From Pseudohalocynthiibacter aestuariivivens (GTDB taxonomy: Bacteria; Pseudomonadota; Alphaproteobacteria; Rhodobacterales; Rhodobacteraceae), in NCBI RefSeq assembly GCF_011040495.1, contig NZ_CP049037.1, positions 620,001 through 684,000 on the forward strand: 64,000 nucleotides of DNA, written 5' to 3'. A model generated the notes under the pieces. That model saw nothing but the letters and a program-made list of their open reading frames with translations. It did no database searches and had not been told where the DNA came from. Within the stretch, counting starts at the first letter, position 1, and each line of letters begins with the position of its first letter. Below are positions 1 to 9,467 of this stretch, piece after piece. The position numbers were made by a program, and so were the translations under genes.

Positions 1-1099
1 CCGGCGCCATCTGGTCGACGTAGCGACCGGACCGCGCATAGGTCTGCAACACATCGAACGCTGCCGCACTGATCCGTTGTCTTACCACCTCGTCGCGCAA
101 GAGCCATTCGACCTTTTCTGCGAAATCACTCAGGTCCCACGCGACAGGCACATATGTTTCTCCGGAAACGAAAATATCGGGGTCGGTTTCCACATGGCTC
201 ATGTCCTGCTTTAGCAGAACCGCACCAGTCATCACCGCCTCGTAATCGCGCCAGCAGACCTCGCCATAGCCAAACGGGCTAAAGCAAATCTTCGACGCGC
301 GCATTTCGCGTAAAAACAGATCATGCCTCACCCCTGTGCCCGTCACACAGTTCACGCCGTTCAATGCTGCCACAGCATCAGCACACCCCTGTCGCATCGT
401 GCGGTACCACGACGTGCCCTCTATCGCGATGCGCGCATGCAGGTCCACAGGACGCGCGCCCTGAGGCAGCGCCCCCTTGTCGAAAACCGGCAGCATAAAG
501 TCGGCTGTGGCAAAGGAAGGCCCGAGATGCAAACCATCCCAAAAGCCAACGGGGATATCGAACTGTTGCGTCTGATGTTCCAAGCCAAATGACTGACCGT
601 AATAGTCCATCAACGTTGTGTCGCCATAGGTGGGTCGGTCATATCTCGCGCGGTCGCGCAACAAGTGTTTACTCAGATACGCATCAACATGCGTCGCCGT
701 TCGTGACGCCATCCGCAGATCTGTTGGTGCGAACCAGTCCATGTAAATGATGCGCGCATGGGGGTTAAGGGACCGGATTTCAGACATATGCCGGTTCAAT
801 TTTTCATCAGATATGTCGAAATTCGACTGATAACAAACGGTTGTCGCATCAACTGGATGCTTTGCAGGGTCGCCATATTCTTCCATGACCACTTCGCGAA
901 TATCTGCGTCGTACCGGTCGCGAAAGCGGTCGGCATAATAATGAAATGGAAAGAACTGGCTCTGCGGGATACGGTGGTCCACGGCCAGCAGCAAAATTCG
1001 ATGTTTGGCACCTGCGTCAAACGGCCGTTGAAACGCCCCGTTTCGGCGACGCTCATAGGCCATCACCTGTAGCCGCCTTTTTATGCGATCCAGCATCAT
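1..1099 (-). CDS. Glycosyltransferase-like protein (3' end cut by window edge)
   Basis: The frame stays open from the ATG at 1099 to base 1, giving 366 residues without a stop, so the C-terminus lies outside the window. The N-terminal part (residues about 33-75) reads like a Rossmann-type start. Residues 270-287 (KICFSPFGYGEVCWRDYE), followed by a hydrophobic GAVLLK segment, resemble the nucleotide-sugar-binding C-terminal part of exostosin-like and CgeB-like glycosyltransferases; this assignment is by eye. The ATG overlaps the stop of the upstream asparagine-synthase-like gene (ATGA), so the two are probably translationally coupled and act on the same polysaccharide or glycan. Donor and acceptor cannot be told from the sequence. 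Confidence 0.72.
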   Translation of the reverse strand, partial: MMLDRIKRRLQVMAYERRRNGAFQRPFDAGAKHRILLLAVDHRIPQSQFFPFHYYADRFRDRYDADIREVVMEEYGDPAKHPVDATTVCYQSNFDISDEKLNRHMSEIRSLNPHARIIYMDWFAPTDLRMASRTATHVDAYLSKHLLRDRARYDRPTYGDTTLMDYYGQSFGLEHQTQQFDIPVGFWDGLHLGPSFATADFMLPVFDKGALPQGARPVDLHARIAIEGTSWYRTMRQGCADAVAALNGVNCVTGTGVRHDLFLREMRASKICFSPFGYGEVCWRDYEAVMTGAVLLKQDMSHVETDPDIFVSGETYVPVAWDLSDFAEKVEWLLRDEVVRQRISAAAFDVLQTYARSGRYVDQMAP

Positions 1100-2667
1100 A
1101 TCGCGTCCGAGATCAACTGCTTTGGCCGATCCCGCTCCAACTTTGCCGCCAGCTTTTGCAAATGGCGAGCACGTCCAGCATCCAGCCCATCGAGACAGGC
1201 CGCATGCAGACGGTACATTGTATCCGGGTTTCGGCGCAGTCTGTTCGACTTGGAGAAGAATGTTCGCATGCCTCCCGGTACATTCCCCAGAGACCCGGTG
1301 ATCCGCCATACATCCATCGCACTACGCAGTTTGTGCCGCAAAGTGCCGCCGCGTCGCGGCGGTGTGGCCAACTCATCAGAATAGGGAATATCCGCATATT
1401 TCGGATAGGCCCGAGCGATCACGTCATTATGCAGTTGCTGATCCTTTGTCACCGCATAGGGAAGTGATAGGCAAAAGTTTGCGAAGTCTTCATCAAGGTA
1501 AGGGCAGAAAACAATTTTTGATTGCCCAAGAATAGCTTGCGGGACGAAATTAATTTCTCTTCGCGTGCGGTGGTACATCCAAAACACCTGATACGGATCG
1601 GGCGCATCCGCGTAAGCCGCGACAGCACGTCCGATATAATCGAGCACCTCTTCATCCATTCCGGGTGAATAGATCGGCCCCGCGCCCCGCGCCCAGTTCT
1701 CTTGCGAGATGACCCGCCCATGGCCCTCAACCAAGCCCTGTGCGATCCCCGCATAATCATCCGCCAGCGCCAGTCGGTAGAAACGATCCGCGTCACTGTC
1801 CGGGTTGGTCAGGATATCACCGGCGATCCCATCAAACACCGCCCCTTCACGACCCATCATGTAGTCATGCAGTGGCATCATCTGGGCGTGTTCATCGGCG
1901 CATAGGCTAGTTTTAACGATGGCTCGTATACTATCGGCCAGTCGTGGGCGGGCATGGCCCAGCACGTCGTGACGCACATTAGCACGGATCGCGACCGCAC
2001 GCGCGGCCTGTGCCTCGGCATTCATCGAATGCCCATTGTGGTGAAACGTGACGCAGGTTTCTGGCTGGCGTCCTTGGTGAAACATTTCCAACAAGGTGTG
2101 CCGCGAGTCGCGCCCCCCGCTCAACGGTAGCGTCAATGGCCCGTCCCAAGCTGCCAATATGCGCGACATGGCAACGCGGAAATGATGCGTCATGCCTTCA
2201 ACCGCCTGCTCACGGTCAATTGTCTGAACTTTCGGGATAGGTACCCCGCCTTCGATCCTCAGAACGCCAGCTTCCCAAGTCAACCGGGCCCCCGGTGGCA
2301 AGGTGTGGATATGAACAAAGGGGGTATCGTCGTGGATAAAAATGCCAATGCGATGAAAAACCGCCAAAGCACGCCGATCCTGCGTTGCATCACAGCCTTT
2401 GGCCACCAATTCCAACAGCGAAGGAGACAGCGCAATCACACCGTCCTTTTCGTAAACGAACAGATTGAAAAAGCCGAAAGGATCCACTTCGGCACTCAGT
2501 CGCGTTCCGTCCCAGTTCCACCTTGCCCATAGACGACCGACTCTGGTCTCATGCAGGTCTTCCGGGTCGGACTGCCAAGTGGGGCGACCCGACATCTCTA
2601 AGCGCCCGTTCCGCCAACCGAGACGAAGAAACGGAGCCTCTGATTTTTCCTCGGTCGGTCGAGCCAT
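1096..2667 (-). CDS. Asparagine-synthase-like ATP-pyrophosphatase protein
   Basis: 523 residues. A PP-loop (SGGRDS, residues 183-188) starts an asparagine-synthase-type AMP-forming amidotransferase domain running to the C-terminus. The N-terminal part (residues about 45-140) keeps strands resembling the class II glutaminase fold, with FGFFNLF followed by IALSPSLLELV. There is no cysteine at position 2, so glutamine hydrolysis is not expected and free ammonia or another amine would be the donor. The fourth PP-loop residue is Arg rather than the usual Leu. Proteins of this type often sit in exopolysaccharide and glycan clusters, and this one overlaps a glycosyltransferase-like gene by 4 bases. 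It could amidate a sugar acid or peptide; this is not a canonical AsnB. Confidence 0.8.
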   Translation of the reverse strand: MARPTEEKSEAPFLRLGWRNGRLEMSGRPTWQSDPEDLHETRVGRLWARWNWDGTRLSAEVDPFGFFNLFVYEKDGVIALSPSLLELVAKGCDATQDRRALAVFHRIGIFIHDDTPFVHIHTLPPGARLTWEAGVLRIEGGVPIPKVQTIDREQAVEGMTHHFRVAMSRILAAWDGPLTLPLSGGRDSRHTLLEMFHQGRQPETCVTFHHNGHSMNAEAQAARAVAIRANVRHDVLGHARPRLADSIRAIVKTSLCADEHAQMMPLHDYMMGREGAVFDGIAGDILTNPDSDADRFYRLALADDYAGIAQGLVEGHGRVISQENWARGAGPIYSPGMDEEVLDYIGRAVAAYADAPDPYQVFWMYHRTRREINFVPQAILGQSKIVFCPYLDEDFANFCLSLPYAVTKDQQLHNDVIARAYPKYADIPYSDELATPPRRGGTLRHKLRSAMDVWRITGSLGNVPGGMRTFFSKSNRLRRNPDTMYRLHAACLDGLDAGRARHLQKLAAKLERDRPKQLISDAI

Positions 2668-2823
2668 TTCCGGGCTTTCCTGTAGTCGGGTCTAACGCGG
2701 AGCGATTGCGCGTATAAAAGGCAATTGCACGCAGATCGGCAATGACAAACCTAGAATATCGCCATTATCTACATAACGAAACGGCTTGCCAGCCACAGAT
2801 CGACCTGTCAGATTCCATCTGAC

Positions 2824-3690
2824 ATGTCTGTATTCTCCCTTTGGCGCAGTGTGCCCCTACCTCACAAGCTTTGCTCGACCTTCTTGATGACCATGGCCTT
2901 CGCCATCCCGGTTCACGCTGAAAATATCTATCCCCTGCTGCATGTAGATCGTTCGACGCTTGTCGAACCTCCGACAGCTATTGTTCATTTTCAGGCCACT
3001 TTGCGCCATCTCCAGAACGACGGCGCGTTAGAGGCGGGGTCTGGTATGTCGCCGCGTCCGAATCTCGACGGCATGGCGGCAAAGCCATGGTTGTTGCATC
3101 ACGTCGCACCTGATTTTTCCTGTCTGCGCGATTTCGGCGGCACCTGCCGCGCGGACGTGTCTGCCCAGATGCGCTTTCTCGATATGTTTTCTGATCATCC
3201 ACATCAGAACGAGCCAATGGACATCCTTCCTGACCTAAGGATTGAGGCCACTGAGATCGCAACCGGTCATGCGATGTATTCCAAAGTAGAGGATATGTTC
3301 TGTTCCCCACATGCCATCTTTTCCGGGCGCGACATGATCGAGGCCGCATTGATCGCATGGTCAGGTGATGATCTCTTGTTGATCTTGGATCGTCTACGCG
3401 CCGTCATAGGCTCTTATAATTATCGCAGCGCCCCGCAGATATCTGCGCCGATACTGGCAACATTGCGCGATGCCGTCTTGTACATGCCGGATCCATGGAC
3501 TGTCACAGAGGAGTCGGACGCCTCCTCCTCTTATCGGTGGCATGAAGTGATGCTGCCCGATGGCCGCCGCGCCTATGTCGCTCCCGCCGCAGGCGACTTG
3601 CTGGACGCCGGAGGGCTAAGCTCACGCATCTGCTTCGATCTGAAAGACGGCACCGCCCGCATCCGTGCCCATATCGGCGGCGGGGATTGA
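2824..3690 (+). CDS. Secreted protein of unknown function
   Basis: 288 residues. The N-terminus has basic residues, a hydrophobic core and an AxA-type site (HA-ENI, near residue 32-35), so it is probably exported. I do not recognise a family. Visible features are cysteines at CLRDFGGTC, MFCSPH and RICFDL, which could form disulfides, and a proline- and aspartate-rich body without further membrane segments. It is a single gene, divergent from the asparagine-synthase-like gene across a 156-base gap. A G/C-rich hairpin followed by a T-run overlaps its stop codon. No clear Shine-Dalgarno precedes the ATG; the signal peptide favours this start, since a later ATG at residue 22 or 24 would cut it short. 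Confidence 0.7.
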   Translation: MSVFSLWRSVPLPHKLCSTFLMTMAFAIPVHAENIYPLLHVDRSTLVEPPTAIVHFQATLRHLQNDGALEAGSGMSPRPNLDGMAAKPWLLHHVAPDFSCLRDFGGTCRADVSAQMRFLDMFSDHPHQNEPMDILPDLRIEATEIATGHAMYSKVEDMFCSPHAIFSGRDMIEAALIAWSGDDLLLILDRLRAVIGSYNYRSAPQISAPILATLRDAVLYMPDPWTVTEESDASSSYRWHEVMLPDGRRAYVAPAAGDLLDAGGLSSRICFDLKDGTARIRAHIGGGD

Positions 3691-3714
3691 CCGCCCCCGC
3701 CCTTCAATGTTTTT
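3679..3714 (+). terminator. Probable rho-independent terminator
   Basis: Arms GGCGGGG (3679-3685) and CCCCGCC (3695-3701) enclose a 9-base loop that contains the TGA of the preceding gene. A TTTTT run follows at 3710-3714, about 8 bases after the stem. The gap to the T-run is longer than ideal. It lies between convergent genes. Confidence 0.5.
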
Positions 3715-3733
3715 CAAATACTTAACGGCACAA

Positions 3734-5470
3734 TCACGTCCGCTTTCTCGGTGGCATGAGATCGGTGATCGTACCCTCGTACATCTCGGCGGCAAAGTTA
3801 ACCGTCTCGCTCAGCGTCGGGTGCGGGTGAATGGTATGCCCCAGATCGACGGCGTCCGCGCCCATCTCAATGGCCAGCGCCACCTCGGCAATCAGTTCGC
3901 CCGCGTTGGTGCCGACGATGGCAGCCCCGAGCACACGGTCGTCTTCGGGATCAAAGATAACCTTGGTCATCCCCTCCGAACGTCCGTTGGACAGTGCCCG
4001 GCCAGACGCGGCCCAAGGAAAAACGCCCTTTCCGATCTTGATACCCTTTGATTTCGCCTCTGTCTCGGTCAGACCGACCCATGCCACTTCGGGATCAGTA
4101 TAGGCCACCGATGGGATGACGCGCGCATCAAAGACGCGTTTGTGTCCCGCAGCGACTTCGGCCGCGACCTTACCTTCATGCACGGCCTTATGCGCCAGCA
4201 TCGGCTGCCCGACCACATCGCCGATCGCAAAAATATGACCCACCCCGGTGCGTTGCTGCTTGTCCACCGCAATAAAGCCGCGCTCGTCGACTGCGACACC
4301 TGCCGCCTCGGCACCAATCGCCTTGCCGTTAGGGCGACGCCCCACTGCCACCAATACCTTGTCAAAGGTATCTGTCACTTCGCCGTCGGGGCCTTCCATC
4401 GTAACCTTGAGGCCTTTTTTCTGGGCCTCGACAGCGGTTACCTTGGTTTTCAATGCAATCGCTTCATAGCGTGCGTCGATACGCTTCATCAGCGGCTTTA
4501 CGATGTCCTTATCTGCGCCGGGGATAATCTGATCCATGAATTCAACGATGGTCACCTTGGCACCCAGCGCGTCATAGACGCACGCCATCTCCAGTCCAAT
4601 GATTCCGCCACCCAATACCAACAAGCGCTTGGGCACACCGTCCAGTTCCAGCGCGCCGGTGCTGTCGACAACGCGGGGATCGTCATGCGGAATGAATGGC
4701 AGCTTCACCGATTCCGAACCAGCGGCGATGATGCATTGGTCAAAACTAACGGTCGTGGTGCCGTCAGCGCCTTCGACTTCAATCATGTTCGGGCCGGCGA
4801 ATCTACCATACCCGGTCACGGTTTTGACTTTGCGCGCCTTTGCCAGACCTTTAAGACCACCGGTTAACTGACTGACAACGCCATCTTTCCAGCCGCGCAG
4901 AGCGTCGATATCAACCTTGGGCTTGGCAAAACTGATACCATGTTCGCCCATTTCCTCGGCTTCGGTTATCACCTTGGCGGCGTGCAACAATGCCTTGGAC
5001 GGAATACAACCCACGTTCAGGCAGACACCGCCCAGCGTCGGATATTTCTCGATCAGGATTACGTCCTTGCCCAGATCAGCGGCGCGAAAAGCCGCCGTAT
5101 AGCCGCCGGGACCAGAACCGAGCACGACGATCTCGGCGTGCATGTCGCCCTTGCCCTTGGCGCTTCCGGTGGCCGCGACCGACTTTGGCGATGTCGTTTC
5201 TGGATCGGCTTTTGGCGCGTCATCGGTGCTGTCACCTGCATCTGCGCCTTCCAGCACCATGATAACGTCGCCTTGGGTGACCTTGTCACCCTCGCTCACC
5301 TTGATTTCTGTTACCTTGCCAGCGGCTGGGCTCGGCACTTCCATCGTCGCCTTGTCGCTCTCCAGTTCGATCAACGGGTCCTCTTCTGCGACCGTATCAC
5401 CCACGGCCACCAGCACAGTGATCACGGGCACGTCTTTGAAGTCGCCGATATCGGGTACTTTTACATCCAT
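3734..5470 (-). CDS. lpdA: Dihydrolipoyl dehydrogenase (E3) with N-terminal lipoyl domain
   Basis: 578 residues, about 110 longer than a plain E3. Residues 1-77 are a biotinyl/lipoyl domain with the modifiable lysine K40 in the context ESDKATMEV. A short Ala/Pro/Asp/Thr linker follows. The flavoprotein begins near residue 112 with GSGPGG (118-123), the redox pair C150/C155 in GGVCLNVGCIPSK, a second GGGIIG dinucleotide motif, and the HPHP active-site segment near 547-550. It reoxidises dihydrolipoamide on E2, passing electrons to NAD+. The gene starts 12 bases after aceF with an AGGA Shine-Dalgarno and is the last gene of aceE-aceF-lpdA. Lipoyl-bearing E3 proteins are known, for example in Neisseria, but are not universal. 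A second, plain E3 gene lies at 38147-39541. Confidence 0.96.
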   Translation of the reverse strand: MDVKVPDIGDFKDVPVITVLVAVGDTVAEEDPLIELESDKATMEVPSPAAGKVTEIKVSEGDKVTQGDVIMVLEGADAGDSTDDAPKADPETTSPKSVAATGSAKGKGDMHAEIVVLGSGPGGYTAAFRAADLGKDVILIEKYPTLGGVCLNVGCIPSKALLHAAKVITEAEEMGEHGISFAKPKVDIDALRGWKDGVVSQLTGGLKGLAKARKVKTVTGYGRFAGPNMIEVEGADGTTTVSFDQCIIAAGSESVKLPFIPHDDPRVVDSTGALELDGVPKRLLVLGGGIIGLEMACVYDALGAKVTIVEFMDQIIPGADKDIVKPLMKRIDARYEAIALKTKVTAVEAQKKGLKVTMEGPDGEVTDTFDKVLVAVGRRPNGKAIGAEAAGVAVDERGFIAVDKQQRTGVGHIFAIGDVVGQPMLAHKAVHEGKVAAEVAAGHKRVFDARVIPSVAYTDPEVAWVGLTETEAKSKGIKIGKGVFPWAASGRALSNGRSEGMTKVIFDPEDDRVLGAAIVGTNAGELIAEVALAIEMGADAVDLGHTIHPHPTLSETVNFAAEMYEGTITDLMPPRKRT

Positions 5471-5482
5471 CGTCCTGCCCCC

Positions 5483-6775
5483 TTACAGCATCAACCGGCG
5501 TACATCGCCGAGCAGATGTTTGAGGCTGGCGCAGAACCGCGCAGCCAATGCGCCGTCAATGGCGCGGTGGTCGTAACTCAGGCTCAGCGGTTGCATGTTG
5601 CGTGGCTGGAACGTCTCGCCATCCCAGACCGGCGCCATTTTCGACCGGGTGAGACCTAGGATCGCTACCTCGGGTGCATTCACGATCGGCGTGAAGGACG
5701 TGCCGCCGATCCCGCCCAGAGACGAAATGGTAAAGGTCGCGCCCGACATGTCGTCTCCCTTCAGCTTGCCTTCGCGGGCCTTCGCGCTGAGGTCGCCCAG
5801 TTCCTTGCTGATCTGAACAATGCCTTTGCGGTCAGCATCGTGGATCACAGGAACCATCAGGCCGTTTGGCGTATCCGCTGCGAAACCAATGTTATAGAAG
5901 TCTTTCTTAATCAGCTTATCACCATCGGGGTGAATCGAGCTGTTGACCTCCCAGTGTTGTTTAAGGGCCGAAACGCTGGCTTTGATTACAAAGCTGAGCA
6001 GCGTGACGCGGTAACCCTCCTTCTTGGCCTCGGCATCCAGTTCGCGGCGATAGCCGTCCAGATCGGTGATGTCGGCCTCTTCGTTGTGGGTCACATGCGG
6101 AATGTTCAGCCACGAACGATGCAGCGCGGGGCCGCTCAGTTTCTTGATGCGTGGCATTTCCACATCTTCCACCGGACCAAATTTGGAAAAATCCACTACC
6201 GGAATCGGCGGGATACCCATGCCCCCCTGTCCCGAGGACGTGGTTGCAGCAGGTGCTGCGGTGGATTTGAATGCGCCCGTGACATCCTCGCGCAAGATGC
6301 GCCCCTTGCGCCCCGATCCGGAAATCTGGTTCAGATCCACATCAAGACTGCGGGCAAACGCACGCACCGACGGGGATGCATGAATTCCTGTGAAATCAGG
6401 CGTCGTCATCGGAGCCGCGTCAGCCTCGGACTTGGGCGGGCTTGCCGTCGTTTCCTTTGCCGGGCCAGATGTTTCTGCCTTCGGGCTTTGCTCAGATGTC
6501 TGCTTCTCGTCGCTACCGTCTGTATCGCCTGATCCGCCTGCGTCTCCTTCTAGCAGCAGAATCAATGCACCTTCTGACACCTTGTCACCCTTACTGACCT
6601 TGATTTCTGCGACCTTTCCGGCTGCAGGGCTTGGGACTTCTAGCGTCGCTTTGTCACTCTCCAGTTCAATCAGCGGGTCCTCTTCTGCGACCGTGTCACC
6701 AACGGCGACCAAGATCGAGATCACCGGTACATCCGTGAAATCACCGATATCGGGTACATGCACGTCAACTGTCAT
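5483..6775 (-). CDS. aceF: Pyruvate dehydrogenase dihydrolipoyllysine acetyltransferase (E2)
   Basis: 430 residues. It has one lipoyl domain (residues 1-80, lysine K42 in ESDKATLEV), a long Ala/Ser/Glu/Thr linker, a peripheral-subunit-binding domain (about 130-165, HASPSVRAFARSLDV) and the catalytic acetyltransferase domain ending with DHRAIDG (H403, D407) and the typical RRLML terminus. It transfers acetyl groups from lipoate to CoA and forms the core of the complex. An AGAGGAC Shine-Dalgarno precedes the ATG. The lipoyl domain is nearly identical to that of the downstream E3, both as protein and at many stretches of DNA, which suggests duplication or exchange between the two genes. Confidence 0.96.
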   Translation of the reverse strand: MTVDVHVPDIGDFTDVPVISILVAVGDTVAEEDPLIELESDKATLEVPSPAAGKVAEIKVSKGDKVSEGALILLLEGDAGGSGDTDGSDEKQTSEQSPKAETSGPAKETTASPPKSEADAAPMTTPDFTGIHASPSVRAFARSLDVDLNQISGSGRKGRILREDVTGAFKSTAAPAATTSSGQGGMGIPPIPVVDFSKFGPVEDVEMPRIKKLSGPALHRSWLNIPHVTHNEEADITDLDGYRRELDAEAKKEGYRVTLLSFVIKASVSALKQHWEVNSSIHPDGDKLIKKDFYNIGFAADTPNGLMVPVIHDADRKGIVQISKELGDLSAKAREGKLKGDDMSGATFTISSLGGIGGTSFTPIVNAPEVAILGLTRSKMAPVWDGETFQPRNMQPLSLSYDHRAIDGALAARFCASLKHLLGDVRRLML

Positions 6776-6809
6776 TTCATCTGTCCTCTTTTATTCCCGA
6801 TCAATCCGC

Positions 6810-9467
6810 TCACACCAGACGCGGGTTGGGCTTGTCGCCATCAATGTCATATTTCTTCAGCGCCTTTTTCAGTTCCGCCTCGCTGACCGCGCCCTCGTGG
6901 AAAAGGTCGGTCATCGCCGCCGCCGCGATATGCGCCGCGTCCACCTCAAAGAAGCGGCGCAGATTGGCACGGCTGTCAGAACGCCCGAACCCGTCAGTGC
7001 CCAGCACGGTAAATCGGTTCGGCACAAAGGCGCGTATCTGCTCCGCATATGTCTTGATGTAATCGGTGGCACAGATCACCGGGCCCTTGAGGCCCTTCAT
7101 CGCCTTGCTCACATAAGCTTCTTGTGGCTTGCTCAGCGGGTTCAGTCGGTTGTGGCGCAACACGTCCTGCCCGTCACGCGCCAACTCGTTCATCGAGGTT
7201 GCCGACCAGATATCACTGGTGACGCCGAAATCGTCCTTCAGCATCTCGGCCGCCTTGATCGCCTGAACCAGAATCGTGCCAGATCCCATAAGGTTGACAT
7301 GTTTCTTGCCGGGTTTCTTGGTCTTCGACATCCGGTAGAGACCTTTGAGGATCCCGTCCTCTACCCCCTCTGGCATATCGGGGTGTTGATAATTTTCGTT
7401 CATCAGCGTCAGGTAAAAATAGACGTCTTCCTGATCGACATACATCCGTTGCAGTCCGTTCTGGATGATCACCGCCACTTCGTAACTGAAGGTCGGGTCA
7501 TAGCTGATGCAGTTTGGAATTGTACCCGCCAGAACATGGCTGTGACCGTCCTCGTGCTGCAACCCTTCACCATTCAGCGTCGTGCGCCCGGCCGTGCCAC
7601 CCAGCATGAAACCGCGCGCCCGGCTGTCGCCCGCTGCCCATGCCAGATCGCCGATCCTCTGGAAACCGAACATCGAATAGTAGATGTAGAACGGCACCAT
7701 CGGCACACCGTGATTGGAATAGGACGTCGCCGCCGCGATCCAGTCCGACATCGCGCCGGCCTCATTGATGCCCTCCTGAAGCACCTGCCCGTCTTTCGAT
7801 TCCTTATAGAACATCATCTGGTCGGCATCTTGCGGCGTGTAATTCTGCCCAAGAGGGTTGTAGATACCCACCGAGCGAAAAAGCCCTTCCATCCCAAATG
7901 TGCGGCTTTCGTCCGGAACGATCGGTACAACATTCCTACCTATCTTCTTGTCACGCAAGAGCGTGGTCAGGATGCGCACGAAGGCCATCGTGGTCGATAT
8001 TTCGCGATCGCCCGTGCCCTTGAGCTGCGCTTCGAATTTTTCGAGGTCTGGCACTTCCAACTTGGGCGCGTCGCGCCACTGCCGTTGGGGGAACGGGCCG
8101 CCCAACGCATCGCGACGCGCCTTTAGATATGCCTTCTGCTCATCATTGAGTGTAACCAGCGGCGCATCGGCCACGTCCTCGTCGGACACCGGAATATCAA
8201 AACGATCGCGGAAATGCTTCAACTGCTCAGCATTCATTTTCTTTTGCTGATGGGTGGTGTTCTGTCCTTCACCCGCGCCGCCCATACCGAGGCCCTTGAC
8301 GGTTTTGACCAGCAGAACCGTTGGTTTTTCCTTTGTCTCCGACGCGCGCTTGAATGCCGTATACACCTTGCGCGGGCTGTGACCGCCCCGGCGCAACGCC
8401 CAAATCTGCTCATCGCTCCAGTCCTCGACCAGCGCAGCCGTTTCAGGATATTTGCCAAAGAAATGCTTGCGGATATAGGCGCCGTCTTTGGATTTGAACG
8501 TCTGATAATCACCATCGACGGTTTCATCCATCAACTGTCGCAGTTTGCCGCTCTCGTCCTTCTCCAGCAACTCATCCCAGCCCTTGCCCCACAAGAGCTT
8601 GATCACGTTCCAGCCAGCGCCGCGAAAGTCACCCTCAAGCTCTTGTACGATCTTGCCATTGCCGCGCACCGGTCCGTCGAGACGCTGCAAGTTGCAGTTG
8701 ACCACGAAGATGAGGTTGTCCAACTGCTCGCGTGCCGCGAGCCCGATCGCCCCGAGGCTCTCGGGTTCGTCCATTTCTCCATCGCCGAGGAAGCACCACA
8801 CCTTGCGGTCGGCCATGTCGATATGACCCCGGTTGTGCATGTATTTCATAAAACGCGCCTGATAGATCGCCATCAACGGCCCCAACCCCATTGAGACGGT
8901 CGGGAACTGCCAGTAATCGGGCATCAGCCAAGGGTGGGGATAACTGCTTAGGCCCTCGCCGCCGACCTCAGAGCGGAAATTATCCATCTGTTCCGCGCTG
9001 ATGCGTCCCTCCATGAAGGAACGCGCATAAATGCCCGGCACCACATGGCCTTGAAAAAACACCAGATCGCCACCGTGGTTTTCATTCCGCGCTCGCCAAA
9101 AATGATTCAGGCCAATATCGTACATCGTCGCTGACGACGCGAATGACGCGATATGCCCACCATATTCGCTGCTGATTTTGTTGCGACGGACGACCGTTGC
9201 CATGGCATTCCAACGATTGATCGTGCGGATACGCCATTCCATCGGAATATCGCCATAGTCACCAATCTGTTCTTCGATCGGGATCGTGTTCTGATACCCG
9301 GTTGTATCGGAGAATGGCAGGTTTGCACCCGCTTCTCGGGCGACGCGCACAGCGCGGTCGAGCAGAAAATGCGCGCGACCGGGGCCGTCCTTGGCAATCA
9401 CATCTTCTATCGCCTCTTCCCATTCGCGGGATTCTACCGGGTCGATGTCGGAAGATTTGTCGGTCAT
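6810..9467 (-). CDS. aceE: Pyruvate dehydrogenase E1, homodimeric type
   Basis: 885 residues, the usual AceE size. Thiamine diphosphate is bound through GDGEMDEPES (GDG at 228-230) followed by NCN about 30 residues on. The protein decarboxylates pyruvate and reductively acetylates E2. I chose the ATG at 9467 because CCAGGAGATCCGA gives a strong Shine-Dalgarno and the MTDKSS N-terminus matches the family; the frame is open 33 codons further upstream without support. It is the first gene of the aceE-aceF-lpdA operon. The single-chain AceE type is typical of gamma- and betaproteobacteria, whereas many alphaproteobacteria use PdhA/PdhB. A distal 8-base inverted repeat lies about 190 bases upstream. 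Confidence 0.97.
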   Translation of the reverse strand: MTDKSSDIDPVESREWEEAIEDVIAKDGPGRAHFLLDRAVRVAREAGANLPFSDTTGYQNTIPIEEQIGDYGDIPMEWRIRTINRWNAMATVVRRNKISSEYGGHIASFASSATMYDIGLNHFWRARNENHGGDLVFFQGHVVPGIYARSFMEGRISAEQMDNFRSEVGGEGLSSYPHPWLMPDYWQFPTVSMGLGPLMAIYQARFMKYMHNRGHIDMADRKVWCFLGDGEMDEPESLGAIGLAAREQLDNLIFVVNCNLQRLDGPVRGNGKIVQELEGDFRGAGWNVIKLLWGKGWDELLEKDESGKLRQLMDETVDGDYQTFKSKDGAYIRKHFFGKYPETAALVEDWSDEQIWALRRGGHSPRKVYTAFKRASETKEKPTVLLVKTVKGLGMGGAGEGQNTTHQQKKMNAEQLKHFRDRFDIPVSDEDVADAPLVTLNDEQKAYLKARRDALGGPFPQRQWRDAPKLEVPDLEKFEAQLKGTGDREISTTMAFVRILTTLLRDKKIGRNVVPIVPDESRTFGMEGLFRSVGIYNPLGQNYTPQDADQMMFYKESKDGQVLQEGINEAGAMSDWIAAATSYSNHGVPMVPFYIYYSMFGFQRIGDLAWAAGDSRARGFMLGGTAGRTTLNGEGLQHEDGHSHVLAGTIPNCISYDPTFSYEVAVIIQNGLQRMYVDQEDVYFYLTLMNENYQHPDMPEGVEDGILKGLYRMSKTKKPGKKHVNLMGSGTILVQAIKAAEMLKDDFGVTSDIWSATSMNELARDGQDVLRHNRLNPLSKPQEAYVSKAMKGLKGPVICATDYIKTYAEQIRAFVPNRFTVLGTDGFGRSDSRANLRRFFEVDAAHIAAAAMTDLFHEGAVSEAELKKALKKYDIDGDKPNPRLV

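Noticed and set aside
5240..6775. Repeated DNA of the two lipoyl domains as a mobile repeat
   Set aside because: The similarity follows the codons of two functional lipoyl domains and ends at the domain borders, so it is gene-level duplication, not an inserted element.
6390..8126. Open plus-strand frame of 578 codons antisense to aceF and aceE
   Set aside because: It spans the junction of two genuine genes, has a composition typical of antisense frames and no domain.
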